Assembly: GCA_002633005.1 (NCBI GenBank)
Contig: NMRA01000083.1
Span: 773,161-837,160 of the forward strand
Direction of reading: 5' to 3'
From: Phoronis australis
Lineage: Eukaryota > Phoronida > Phoronidae
Length of the DNA: 64,000 nucleotides
Part shown: in pieces, positions 1 to 12,400 of the stretch
How positions within the stretch are numbered: the stretch's first letter is position 1
Layout: each line of letters begins with the position of its first letter
Program-made: the position numbers and the translations under genes
Notes under the pieces: generated by a model
Told to the model about the DNA's origin: nothing
What the model saw: only the letters and a program-made list of their open reading frames with translations
The model's database searches: none

Positions 1-24
1 TTGTTATTATTTACTTGCGACTGA

Positions 25-525
25 ATGTTGATAACCACTTTTATCGGCGAATTTACCCTCCCTTATCTTTCCTCCGACCCCTCTCTCACCCTCCAACGCT
101 CCTCCGTCCAATTTTTCTCCCCACCCTCTCAACCCCCCTACATGACCGTCACCATCTCCAATTTCAAACACCACCATTCCGCCCCTGTTACCTTTCACAT
201 CCCTTCCTCTCCCTCTCCGTACTGTCCTGTTTCCCACCTTCGGACCTACCTGGCCTTATCCCCCTGTTCGTCCGGCCACCTTTTCCTCCTCGCCGACTCC
301 TCCTCCGTCACACGTTCCTTCTTTACCCACCAGCTCAATGCCGTTCTAACCTCTGCCTCCCTTGACCCCTCCTTCTACAAGTCTCACAGTTTCCGCATCG
401 GAGCCGCCACCTCTGCCGCCGCTCGCGGCCTCCCGGAGCCCATCATCCAACGCATGGGCCGCTGGAAGTCCGACGCTGTCAATGGATACATCCGCATGTC
501 AGTTTTCCTCCCACCTCGTCCCTAA
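25..525 (+). CDS. Tyrosine recombinase, C-terminal catalytic part (partial)
   Basis: This frame of 166 codons carries the C-terminal catalytic block of a tyrosine recombinase of the DIRS/Ngaro/Crypton class. Visible are an HSFRIGAAT motif (His121, Arg124 in this frame), a GRW motif at residues 145-147 and the likely nucleophile Tyr155 in NGYIR. These enzymes cut and rejoin DNA through a covalent phosphotyrosine and insert a circular DNA intermediate. The first catalytic Arg, normally just before a GEFT-like motif, is not in frame. GEFT is present at residues 8-11, but a TGA lies just upstream at 22-24 and an Arg codon sits in the neighbouring frame, so the copy is probably broken there or the frame begins off the window. 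No further element gene is seen downstream. Confidence 0.82.
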   Translation: MLITTFIGEFTLPYLSSDPSLTLQRSSVQFFSPPSQPPYMTVTISNFKHHHSAPVTFHIPSSPSPYCPVSHLRTYLALSPCSSGHLFLLADSSSVTRSFFTHQLNAVLTSASLDPSFYKSHSFRIGAATSAAARGLPEPIIQRMGRWKSDAVNGYIRMSVFLPPRP

Positions 526-1202
526 TTTCCCCCTTCCTCTTGTCTCTCCCTTCCCCAGGCCAGCCACCCGTTACCTCCCATTGGTGTCAGTATTGCCTGC
601 ACCTCCCTCGCAAGCGTCCCTTTGCCTGCCCCTTCCCCATCCACTCCATCCCCTTCGTTCCGTATCTCGTTCGTCTCATTTGTAGATTATTTTGTATTTT
701 ATATTTTCTTCCACCCTATTAGCCATTTTGTTAGGCCTTGGCCTATATTTTGTGTTTCATTTATTCTTAACTTGTTACTCTACCTTTATATCCGACTATT
801 GTTAGCCTTATTTCTCTTATATTAACAAATTTGTTATTCTCTGTTAGCCATTTTTGATTTGATATAACGCTTTATTTTTATATTTTTCTCTCATTTCCTT
901 TTAGTTTTCGTACTCCCGTTTCGTCCTCTAGCTTACCAGTTCGTGTATTCATTTATGTTCGTTTTTTCTCCCTTGTTTTTCCTCATTTATCTACTTTCTT
1001 CCCGCCATGACACGGGGTGAGATAACACCGGCACCTGTTCCAGCCCTGGAAATCGTACCTCCCCCTCCGGTTTGGCACCCGGAGTTAGGGTTGGGTATCC
1101 GGCTGACAGCATTTGTAAGTAGTCCTGCACCCCTTTTCTTTTCATTTCTCTCCCTTCGTGCGTCCCTGCGGATGGGCATGAGCTGTCTTACAACATCTCT
1201 GT

Positions 1203-1393
1203 GGCGCTTTTTATTGCCCATCTTACCAGAGATTACCTATTATACTTATTTACCTGTATTCATTTTATTGTAATTGTACTAGTCCTAATAAATGACCTTA
1301 TATCACCTACATCAGTCTCCTTTCATCTCTGGTAACGAGCTTGCGACGCACGTATCATTTATCTATTATCCGGGACATATGTCGATCATAAAT
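1203..1393 (+). repeat. Direct repeat B1 of the retrotransposon
   Basis: This 191-bp segment recurs exactly 530 bp downstream at 1733-1923 with three mismatches that I can count (about 98 percent identity). The repeats run in the same direction and follow the recombinase frame, as B1 and B2 do in elements with split direct repeats. The high identity suggests a fairly recent insertion. Confidence 0.85.
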
Positions 1394-1732
1394 GGTATTT
1401 CACTCGTTAAATATATTTATGTGAGCATATAGACTCGCCTTACTCCTTTTCCCCCTCATCTTGGTCTATTCCATTATTCCCTTGTGTAGGACTACACGAC
1501 GTTTTTCCAGCCTTCGCATTGGTCTGTTGTTATCACGTGCCTAGAGTTTGGTCAGCTCTTGGCTCTTATAGGCTGAGGATTGTCACGTGTCTTTAGGGGC
1601 GTTTTTCTTTGTTATTGTAACCTCACTTTCAATTCACTTTGTTCCGGCCACATTGTCGTACGTCAAAACTCATTCAATTTTCCCACCCTTTTCCTCCCAG
1701 TTTTCGTCATTCTCTCGTACTTCCACGTGGCC
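1394..1732 (+). repeat. Putative A2 segment between the direct repeats
   Basis: The 339 bp between the two 191-bp repeats would be A2 in a split-direct-repeat element. Its partner A1 would lie at the left end of the element, outside the window. No gene is seen in it. Confidence 0.5.
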
Positions 1733-1923
1733 GGCGCTTTTTATTGCCCATCTTATCAGAGATTACCTATTATACTTATTTACCTGTATTCATTTTATTG
1801 TAATTGTACTAGTCATAATAAATGACCTTATATCGCCTACATCAGTCTCCTTTCATCTCTGGTAACGAGCTTGCGACGCACGTATCATTTATCTATTATC
1901 CGGGACATATGTCGATCATAAAT
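1733..1923 (+). repeat. Direct repeat B2, likely right end of the element
   Basis: Second copy of the 191-bp repeat at 1203-1393. Identity stops sharply at 1923, where unrelated flanking DNA begins, so this is probably the right end of the element. Confidence 0.82.
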
Positions 1924-3347
1924 AAAATTATTTCAATGAAAACCCATCAGTTTCAATTACTTGCACCATGACATGACCGAGGAAAATCCAACAGCTGCTA
2001 CAAGTGGTTCTGTACAAAAGTACTCATTCAAAACACTATTACACCAAGAATATACATTTTGAAAACGGACACAGTTGAAGTTATTGGAATCAATTGCAAA
2101 TAACCTCTAAACAGACAAGGCAGACAGGGGGATACCCATTTACGTAATATATGTGTGCCACTCGCAGGCGTGGTTTTTCGCGACATTCGCTGCGAAAGGA
2201 TCGGCTTCTTCACACAGAGGCCCATCTTTGCAACAGAACTCTAAAGAATTACAGCTTCAGGGTTGTTGGGTTAAAGAGTACATAGTTCGCCAAAGGTTGT
2301 TCATTGAATTTCAGTTCTATATAAAATCCTGTCGCGTGGAGGCGACCAAAAATTTCAAAAGATGCTTCCTCATAATATCCATAAAATGAACCCGGAGACA
2401 AATCAGGGCCCCTCGTCCCTCACCCTATGTTTCGAAAGAATGACCCTACAAAAGGGGTACCTATTGAAACTGCTAACTTTGTCGCAAAGACTCCTAAGGA
2501 CACACCTGCAAGCATCCCGATAAAACACAGGGGCTACAACTATCTGCTTTATTAAATATAGTCAACATGTGGGTGAACGCCAATGCAGCACTGGATGAAG
2601 AAAAAAGTCAAAACGGTTGAGACAGCACGACTAAGTTAGATATTTGCGATAATCGTACTGCGCTTGTATTTTTGTAATTCATTACCTTGGTGGAGAACTT
2701 TAATTCTTGCCTCCAGTTTCCATGGCTACGGATTGACATGTGAAGGATTACACCATAGAACCGTGCTGAGATCTACGAACCGCTATTTTTTTTTTCTAGA
2801 ATTAACACAGGCGATTACCGCGGGAGGAATTTCATTTCCGCGTGCATGAAAGTAGTTCCGACCGACGTTTTACACAGTGCGCTATACCGCACGTATAAAT
2901 AAGCTAGATACCCGTACATTTAGATTTAGATTTAGCTGTCTTTCGATCGTCTGCATTTAACAGTTTAAATCGTTTGCGCTAAGCGCTCGCATGAATGTGG
3001 GTGTTTCAAGCTAATGGATGAATACACAAGGCATCTGTGAGCGGAGGGACAGTATTGATTAAAAAGAATGGATCAACCTCGAGTAATTAACCGTGAAACA
3101 TCCGAATTGTTTATATAATCAAATTAGGCAAGTGAATTGTTTCGTTACGGTCGGCAAGTCAATTGTTTTATGGTGAGTGCTGACTTGGTGAAGACTAGAT
3201 GAGGTCGTAACCTTGGATTGGTTTAAGTGGATCCGGAAACAATCGGAATTTTGCATCAAGTGTCTGAACTCTTCATTGCAGTAAGTCATGACTATGTAGG
3301 GTGCTCTACACAAGTCTGGCATTGTTATCGCCCGAGGCAAAACACGG
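1924..3347. other. Intergenic DNA upstream of the NETO-like gene
   Basis: I see no coding exon here. The only notable site is the TATAAATA at 2894-2901. The rest is unremarkable AT-rich DNA. Confidence 0.5.
2894..2901 (+). promoter_or_regulatory. Possible TATA box of the NETO-like gene
   Basis: TATAAATA lies about 450 bp before the start codon. A start of transcription near 2925 would leave a 5' leader of roughly 420 nt. A single motif in AT-rich DNA is weak evidence, and an upstream non-coding exon could exist instead. Confidence 0.25.
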
Positions 3348-3420
3348 ATGAACACCATGAACGCAGGGTCAGCAGCTCTACTTGTGACATGTGGATTGGC
3401 GGTCGTTTTGGGTATTGCAG
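3348..3420 (+). CDS. Neto: NETO-like exon 1: signal peptide
   Basis: It encodes a short start, then a hydrophobic core (ALLVTCGLAVVLGIA) typical of a signal peptide, and ends at a strong GTAAGT donor at 3421. Phase at the exon end is 1, which fits exon 2. The ATG at 3357 has the better start context (ACC before it), so it may be the real start and would shorten the protein by three residues. Confidence 0.85.
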
Positions 3421-6400
3421 GTAAGTCAAGCCTGTAATGTAGGCGTCGGCACAGTAACGACTGCTGTGGAATTGCCATTTACAACACAAAGAGCCTCATA
3501 CCAACAGTAAAACGTAGTGACGAGGAAAGTGTGGCCTAGTGGTCCCGTATTTTCAGAACCGTTTTCCTGCTCTGATGATAACGGGTATGGGGGAACCGGT
3601 TCTCAAAGTGAAGGACAACTGGATTTTACCATTGTATAAAAGCTCTTTACGACACTAAGGTGCTACTGTGTACTGTTTGACTATCAACTGCCCACGAGAA
3701 TCTTTTTATCATTTTACGAGGACGTATACTTGGGTCCAAGCCAAACTTTGGCTCGTCGTCGGAACCCTCAGCAATTCGTTTTCTAAACCACAGACCGAAA
3801 CTGTCACTCAGAACTTTGACTTTGCATAGATCTAATTCTCTCCGCCGAGGTTAAGCACACCAGTTATGTAGATAGGTAAATCTGCACATAATTACATCCG
3901 TCTCATACTTCGCACACATTGCGTCATTGACCCATGAAATTGCGATTCATCAATAGCCATAACGGATTGTCAGAGCGTTTCGTAATTGGACTTAGTTGCA
4001 TAAAAGATGAGCCAAGGAAGTCCATGTCTGAGCCAAATGGCTTCCTAACTGGCGTCCAGGTCATCAGGCAACTCTGTTTGGCTGGAGAGTAAAAATTTCC
4101 TGTAGGTGAACCATTGTCTCTGTCGTGAACAGACGTTTCTCAAACCGTCCCCAGGCCCCCCTGCTCGACCATCATGAATCTCATGACAGTATTCAACCTT
4201 CGGCACCTTTTCAGTTCGTTTTTTGCCGTTTAACTAGTCCAGAACGTCAACGCACAACGTGGAGCTTTCGCCGAGGTCAAGCATTAGGTGGCCTTAGCTC
4301 CTTGTAATTTTGCCTTTCCAATTTAAATCATAACGAAACTCATTGTTGCGACAGAATTCTGCACAAATGTTTCACGTCTTATAGGTTTGTTGAATTAAAG
4401 GATTGCAGTACAAGGGGTTATTTTTTGAAGTTTGATTCAGTAAATAAGTCTTTTGTATGGGTATCGGTATATAGAAACAAGCCTTTACGAAAGGTTAATT
4501 TTTTATAACTGCTAACTGCAAATGAGTTTAGTTGTATAAAGTCATAGAAAAATGAATTTTTCGTACTGACAGGATGATTACTCTAATTTTCCGTTGTTAT
4601 CCGCGTGCGAGTTTTTCCAGGGGCCATCTGTTTTTTTGGTCACCCAGTCAACACAATGTGTAAGTCGTTGTCAAACTTGTTGTAGGAGCTACGAAATACT
4701 TCACTTTAAGTGGCGATTGACTGGTAAAACATATGTGACGATTGACTGGTAAAACAATGAGTGGTATATTTTTAGTGGCTGGTTAACGATAATAAATATC
4801 ATTTTGTCTGTCTGTTGGTGCACTGGATCAATACTACATAAAACATGGAGCTACAATTGTATATGGCACCATCGCTTGAGTAGCGGTGAAAATCGCAGAT
4901 ATACTGGAAGGGGAAATGATGATAATATTCAAATCGCGGTATAAGGCCAATGTTTGACACACTGCATTGAAACCCCATCTCTCGTTTTAGCACCACCACT
5001 ATGCGGTACTCCGCTAATGTGGTAATCGCGATTTTTGCCTCTACCAATTAAATGGCAGTACAAATGCTTCCGTTTTTATTTATGACGTGTGCGTATGTAT
5101 GCGTGTATAGCATTCTTAATCATCAAAATGCGTGGACGGAGCACAGAGGGAAATTCGCACCACTGAGAGGTTTAAAATGAACCAAGAAACAATCGGTAGT
5201 TTAATATGCAGAGTTACGTGAGAGCGTCTTGAGATATTTACCAAAACAATATATTCACAAACTGTGATAACGAATAATACCACTTGTTCTGAAGTTTCAC
5301 GTTTTAGGTCACTGTGGGCGACGCCTTCACGTGTGGGCATTTTGAAAATATTTTAGCGACGATTACTCCGTCAGCACTCAGTACTATTTCCTGTGAGGGC
5401 CCTCGAATGATTCACTGATCCACCTTTGTTACTTTTCACATCCTCAGCTTCAGATGAAGGTATATTTCACAACTAAATGACGACGCTTTTGCAATCAAAC
5501 GCTAAAATCAACATAATAAGCAGGCTACCACGTATTTTCCAGTGAACCACATGTTTCAGAAATGCTGCTTAAGCGTATGCAGTATATTTGTGATACTCGG
5601 GACATTGCTCTATGAGGGGCTTGGATGTTTCTTGTTTATTTTTAATATTATAAATTTACTTATTTGCGTTTACGGCAGAAAAGTCTTCAGAATTTGTAAC
5701 AACATACCGAATTTCGATGAAGCATGTGATGTAATTGGTATGCCCCGCTTAGTTCGGCTCTCCGCTTAACTTACCAGCGTAAGAAAATTCAAACATCAGA
5801 ATGCAAGACTTTTACATCGATTTCTGGGGCCTGTTTCAGGAAAAATGACTTAAGGTTATGTAGGCCCTTACTGAGGAACATTCTTCATTTAAAATCAATT
5901 ACCAGAAACTAGGCTATGACAACTAGTGATAGTACATAGTTCCTGAAAAAGTAAAGATCACGGATTTTAACAATACATTTTATACTTGCGTGTCCTTGTT
6001 ATTATGACGTGGCCTCCTTTTTGAGTTTAATTTTCATTTCTATCAAAGTTACTTTCATAGTACAAATACCTATAGTCGATTTCAATTAAACCTAAATGAA
6101 AACTTGCCAATATCTCTTAGAAACGCTGATAGAAATTTTCGATTATTCATTTAGTTTGGTTTCTATGACAAATTAACTCGCAAAACATATGGCATTTTCG
6201 TAAAAAAACAACGGTCGTATTCGTCTAAGGCACAGTACAACAAAACTAGGGGATTTTTAAAAAATCCTAACAGCGTTCTTGAAACTGATAAAAAATATTA
6301 CAACTGGAAAGTTTCAATGAAATCCACCGAGTCGCTTTCGAAAACTCGTGTTCCTAATTTCAGATTAAGTCGATTTGCCAATGTCGAAAAAAGTGGAAAA

Positions 6401-9400
6401 CGTCCTGAGTCTTCAAAATCGGACGTCAATCACTTAATTATTTGGTGAAAACTTGTTTTTGGTCAATATAACCTATGCATGCCTTAACCATGTTCGTTAT
6501 TTCAATATTCACTCGCAATATCAACTGAATTTGCAGTACGTAATTAACTAAAGGCATCATAATTTTGTAAGTCGTGGAGTCAAACTAGGTCAAAGGTGGA
6601 GTCAGCAGTAGTTCAACAGTATATTTTGATACACGCCACGCGCCGGCCGAGACTGATATGAACAAACCAACTTGGACAGTACTCGACGTTAAGGCGCGTT
6701 TGGTGACCTGGCAAAAATACCTGGTCGCGCAAAGTATGCGGTACTTACCCGTTTAAGATTCAGGATATTTATTCAATACTTGCACGAATTCGCCATCATG
6801 CTTGAAAACGAGGTGTTGTGTCCAAACTACAATGGTTCTGCATGTTTCGAACACAAGCTCTTACACGTTTGCGTTGTTAAAATTAATGCTAAAACTAGGC
6901 AGTGTGTCCTAAACAACAATGCACATCATGTTTTGCAGCGCCACAAAAGTGTGCAAGTAGTGACTTCATTTGGAGCTTTTGTGTTTGGTTTACATGGTGT
7001 CCTATATAATTGTTGTCAGCACGACAACGAACATCACCAAGATGTTAAAGTTCCGAACCCAAAGTCTATTTGGATGACCATAAAATCACGTTCAAATCGG
7101 TAATGAATTTTTTACAAGAAACGTGACTGAATAACACCTATTCAGGGTGCTTTTGAGAGTTTGCCAATGTATGCAAGCGCTTTCGATAATTGCCCATCAA
7201 AAACTTTCCTATTTTGCGACTGAAATTCAGAAAGCTGAACAAAAAAACGAAGCGAGAGTTTTTGCGGTGTGTAGCCAGTTTGACAGTGACCAAAGTATTC
7301 TTTCGTGTCACAAAAGGTCGCTGAGAAGGAATGTAAAGGAAAGTGTGTCGACCAAGTATGCGCACTCCAACTGTTAATGGCTCATCGCATAGATTTCTCG
7401 CGCTTTTGTGTGTTACCATACATTAGTCGTTCTTTCGCTCACTATTATATTATATCCCGCAACCTCTGGATAGATCAAAATTGGGATTTCACAGGTGCTT
7501 CAAACAACAGCTTTTAGCTGTACATCTGCATAGATTAGATAACAACAAGCACCTCTTCCTTGGGTCATTCATATTTACAAGGTGCCCGCAGGCCTGTACC
7601 AAAAATGCGGGTAGGCGGTGCTTTTTCAGCAAGTTTTGCGGGACTCTTGTGGGGTCCAAGAGGCCCCTAAATTTCCATTACGTGAGGGTAAGTCAGAAAA
7701 ATCTACCCCACAAAAGGGGGTGGTATATAGCAGACCCAAGCACCCGCAATAGTACTTTCATCAATTTTTGCTACACGGCTGCGGGCATCTTACCAATACG
7801 AGTGATCCCCAGGGCATCCCTTATTTCTCACATCGTCAGCTCAACCTGAACTTTTCTGGTTATTGATATCCTAATTCTTTTCAACAAAATACTTATCTGC
7901 AACTAACTAACACAACGACATGGACCACGCTGACAACGGTAACTCGTTAGTGTTTGTACAGTAACGTGAGTATGAAGATACAATTTATTGAATTTCAAAT
8001 GATGAATATATTTCCTCAAAAGCTGCCAGCGTGATGTTTATTTTTAACCCGCAGTTTCAATACACGAGTCCACGCTTTCGTTCATCATCTTGAATATTTG
8101 ATTAGGTAGAGTAAATAAGACCTGTTAAAACCAATATTTTTCAAAAGATATGAGATATCGACTATTTTGTCAAAATGTCAATTATTTCCAAAATACTTAG
8201 GGTTGTCACACATGCGTTTTTCTGTCTGACGTTGGCCCTAAACTAAATTCTGGAGTGAATTAATAACTTCACAAATTATGGTCTAACCTGTGGAGCCCAA
8301 AGTTTCTGTGTTCAAACAACACCGCAGTATTAAACTATTTGCGGCGAAACTCGCATTGAACTCTCTCTCGAGATTGACGAAACGAAGCCCATAATTCATC
8401 ATTCCAGCCTCACCGACCAATCACTTCAATAGCAACCATTTTGCAAGTAAGGTCTCGAGCATATACGCGAACCACTCGCCTTTCACTCACGTGATTTTCA
8501 GTGGCCTTGTGTGATCTGCCTTTTCTCCCAAAAACGTAGTCTACGGAACACTGAGACCCTATGACACTTATCTATTTCTGTGTTAGCTACGAAAACTTAG
8601 TTTCCCATCGACTTGATTGTTGTTAGCGGTCAACAGAAAGTTCATCAGGACCACTAGGGCCATCGTCACTAGTTGTGCTCCAACTACTGGTAGTTGAACT
8701 CCGTGGCTTAGCTAAGATTACTGTCCTTCACAGCCTACTGCCCTTCCCGGACTAATTTCGCCCTGCTCTCCATCGTCGTCATTTTCAAGTCGTCCTCCAG
8801 TCGTCACCAATTTTGCACCGTCGAGATAACTCCGCCGATAGGTAACAAGCCGATATCGCCAATGTCACACTGCCCTCCCCCTCCATCAACGCAACTCAGT
8901 TATTTCTGAATGCCGCACTGGACGGTGCGCCCCCGCCCCCTTGCTGCACCACTGGCTGTACCATCGACCAAACTCATCCATTGGATCTTTTCCAACCACT
9001 ATTATTATATTTACACAACCGATTGCCAAAAACAACGTTTTTACAAGACTTTGAAACGTCTCAGCGTTGCACGAACATTACAGCGGTCAATAAGCATCAA
9101 GTCTTGTCACGCTCGAAATACAGGAATAAATTAGATCTTGAGAGTGTTAGATGTCTAACTTAAAAGGCAACAAGCCTCTGATATCTGATAATTTGATAAT
9201 GAAGGAAGCACGGCTGCTACTGAGTCTTCCGTTAGGAGACCGTATGCATGCGGGCCTCTTGTATTGTGGTCTAGGAACCCCAGGGAGCGCCGATGCAGCT
9301 ACGGAGAAGCACAAGGAGACGATGTGACCATCCTTTCATTGCAAAGCAGTTATGACTTGGATTCAATGCGTTTCTTCGCGTATCGAGCTCACCGCGTCTG

Positions 9401-12400
9401 GCCCCTTCATTGAAAAACCTAGGGGTAGTTTGGGACAGACCTTTCCAGACGTCCCTTCCCAGAAGGGAAAGGTACGAACTTGGGAAGGGCAGATTGATGT
9501 CAAGGGACGGTGAAAGAAACTAGAAAGTGGTGTCTATATATCTAGACTTTAAGGAATCAGAAGTATGCATGCATGTTAAACGGACGGGTCAATGTATGCT
9601 CTCCCAGCAATTGCAAGGCCAGTTATACTCGAGTTTTTGTTTATAATACAGAAATGAGTGATCCTCGGTATGCATTGAATCAATGCAGCGATCATGAGTT
9701 AAGTAACATGTGCTTGCCTTTGCATCACTAATAACTCGCGAACGCCACTCAGGTAGTCACTGAAGTCGATTTTCTATACGATTTAACTCTATACGATTTA
9801 ACTTTATACGATTTACTCTATACGATTTAACTCTATACGATTTAACTCTATACGATTTAACTCTATACGATTCAACTCTATACGATTTAACTCTATACGA
9901 TTTAACTTCATGCGATTTAACTCTATATGATTTAACTCTATACGATTTAACTCTATACCATGAATTTTTGTTTTCCACAACATCTGTCGATTAATTGATG
10001 CAGGTCGCAGAAGTTCCCGTTTTCTCATTTGAATAATGAGTTTGTATTTATGTCACCAACTTTCAACTAGCTGAGCAGTATACCTTATCCAGTCTTATCC
10101 ATTAAGAAAACGCGGTCACAAAACAGGGACGTCTAGGAAGCGGGGAGGGCGGGAGGGGTGTGGCCCCCAATCATTGTCAGGCGAGGTGGCCGGTATAGGC
10201 GTAGAGCGAGGGCAAAATCAGTCATCAGTCGAGAAAAGAAAGACACGGTGAAACATGAAGATAGAGAAATAAAACTGTAGGTGGCCAGTACGAAAATGGA
10301 ATGAGGCGTTTTACTCGCGTAAAATCGGTCTTGTAACGATTCCTTACAGTGACAGGATTTCATTTCCGCGACCAACAAGAACACTGAAACCACCAGGGAC
10401 TCAAGAAAAATGCTTTAGAGTTTACCGAGATGGGCCAACCCTAAAAATTGGTAATTCGAAAATGGCACTGCCTGTGACTTAAATTAGTAACGGGAGTGGA
10501 ATCCGATCACAGTCGGGGATACTATGAGACTGATTTTTTGTATTAAAGGACCAGTTTTATTTTCGTTATTTAGTCAATTAAGCAAGGCAAAATGCAGCTA
10601 CCAGTAGTGGATTTTTGGGACCATGGCCAGGACAGTTTTGTTAGGAGGTTGGGGGAGTCTCAATTTTTTAAATGTTTTAGGGGATGGATCTTCTACACGT
10701 ACCTGAAAATGTGCTCTGAATTCCCACTTATTTCGAAAAGGCTCGAGAAAATTTGTTAAACACATTTTTTTCATAGCACATCGATTAAAATGTTTAAATT
10801 CAAGTAGATGATCCCTAGGGAATGCAAAGCTGTATTTCTCTAGGGACCCCACTCTGGCAAGGGTTAATGAAGCCATTTGGCGCCATGCTTTTACGTGTTT
10901 TTTGAAAATGTGTACATCATTTCAGTTCTTGGAGGAGGCCCACTGATTGTTCCCAATGGTGGAACCCAAAACAACGTCTCTTTTCCTGTTTTTTTCTGAA
11001 ATCGTACAACCTTTTTAAGTTTCCCCATGATAGATATATGTGGCGACCCGATGAAGGTATCAACTGTGACCGTCTATTCCAGTTTTTAAAATGATATAGT
11101 TCGTCATATGTGTGTATTTTGGCAGCATGTCTTTCATATGAATAGCCTACCCCTGTTACAAGCTGTTCCGGGACAATTTCCATTTCCCCTCTATGAATCC
11201 GGCTCTGTAAACTATGCACGAAGGGACGTCGAACAAATGGTCATGAAAACCACATGTGTGCACGAGAAGCACGTCAGCGTCAAGACATGCTGCCCAAACA
11301 ACCAAAAACGTGAGACCGTATTAAAAACAACCAAAACAACAATTGAACGGAATCGAAAGATAAAAGTACTTGAACATAACTATGTGAATTGCACAAAGAC
11401 AACATTTTGATGGTTTTGTAACTGTAAATAGATGGCCATTTTCACGCAGAATTCCAAGAATTGTGTTTCTTTTGAAGAGCATTATTGATGAAGAAATTGC
11501 CTGTACTAACTCGCTGTGTTGATCAGACTGTCAAGGATATGATTATTTGGTGATCTTGTGAAGAGTACATGTCTAAGGGGGGTTAATGTGCTCAAAGTAT
11601 ATGTACTGGCGAGCGTAAACAAAGATTTCTCTGGGATTTTTGAAGCGCAAGCTGAACTTATACATCATGACAATTAACAATACTTCACGTTATAGACGAA
11701 TAAATTCTGAAAATTTCTTGGATAAGACCCCAAATCTCCCTCGTACTCCACCAACTGTCAAGTCCTTGTATATCCGTGCCCATCGCTTCCGGGATGACCT
11801 GAATTGTGGATTTGAAAAAGGTCTTATAACTGACAGTTAACTCGAAATGCTCACTCTGCCTTTTAGTTTTTAAACTGTGTTGCCACGTGATGGCCCAATT
11901 ATTTTTTGTAACTTGCTAAGATTTTGATTCACTTATCCATATACATTGTATTCATTAAAACTGACTGATCCACTGGAGATTTGTGGCTGTTACAAGACCA
12001 TGTTGTAAAAATTTGGTGACGCTTCAGTGAACTTTGATACGGGATGAAATTCGAGAAAATTGCCTTACCCTTTAAACGGCGAAGTGTCCTCGGGGATTTT
12101 TTTGCCACTCTGAAATAATCATCTTAGAACTTATCATAATTGGTATTTTGGATTGATGATCTGTAACAGACACAGGACAACAGAATTCAGACAGCTCAAC
12201 ATCTTTTCGCCTCCCTAGTGCTGCCACTAGAAACTCGGAACCCAATTTGAACAAGGGGTTATGAAATAGCCGTTTAGTCAGTGTACCAGGGACCCCAGAG
12301 CTGCACCGTTTCAAAATGTACCCCTTCAAAGCATGGCCCTAATACATTGAAATTCCCCCAAAAGTGAATCTTGACTTAAAACTCATTTTCACTCTAAGAA

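Larger units (their letters stand above)
1..1923 (+). mobile_element. 3' end of a DIRS/Ngaro-type tyrosine-recombinase retrotransposon
   Basis: A tyrosine-recombinase reading frame is followed by two near-identical 191-bp direct repeats separated by 339 bp. Ngaro and PAT elements end in split direct repeats of the form A1, coding genes, B1, A2, B2. Here 1203-1393 fits B1, 1394-1732 fits A2 and 1733-1923 fits B2. A1, gag and reverse transcriptase would lie left of the window. The region is pyrimidine-rich on the + strand, unlike the DNA to its right. Assignment to Ngaro rather than PAT is inference, because A1 cannot be seen. The right boundary is taken as the end of B2. Confidence 0.72.

Noticed and set aside
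1007-1273. Second protein gene of the retrotransposon
   Set aside because: The 88-codon frame runs into the B1 repeat and shows no recognisable domain. Its composition reflects the pyrimidine-rich strand.
7481-7849. 122-codon frame in NETO intron 1
   Set aside because: It has no domain, no Kozak context and no splice fit, and is typical of the chance frames in this intron.
9757-10028. Repetitive minus-strand proteins of the YRVKS/IELNR type
   Set aside because: They are readings of a 15-bp tandem repeat in two frames, with no start context, splice sites or family resemblance.
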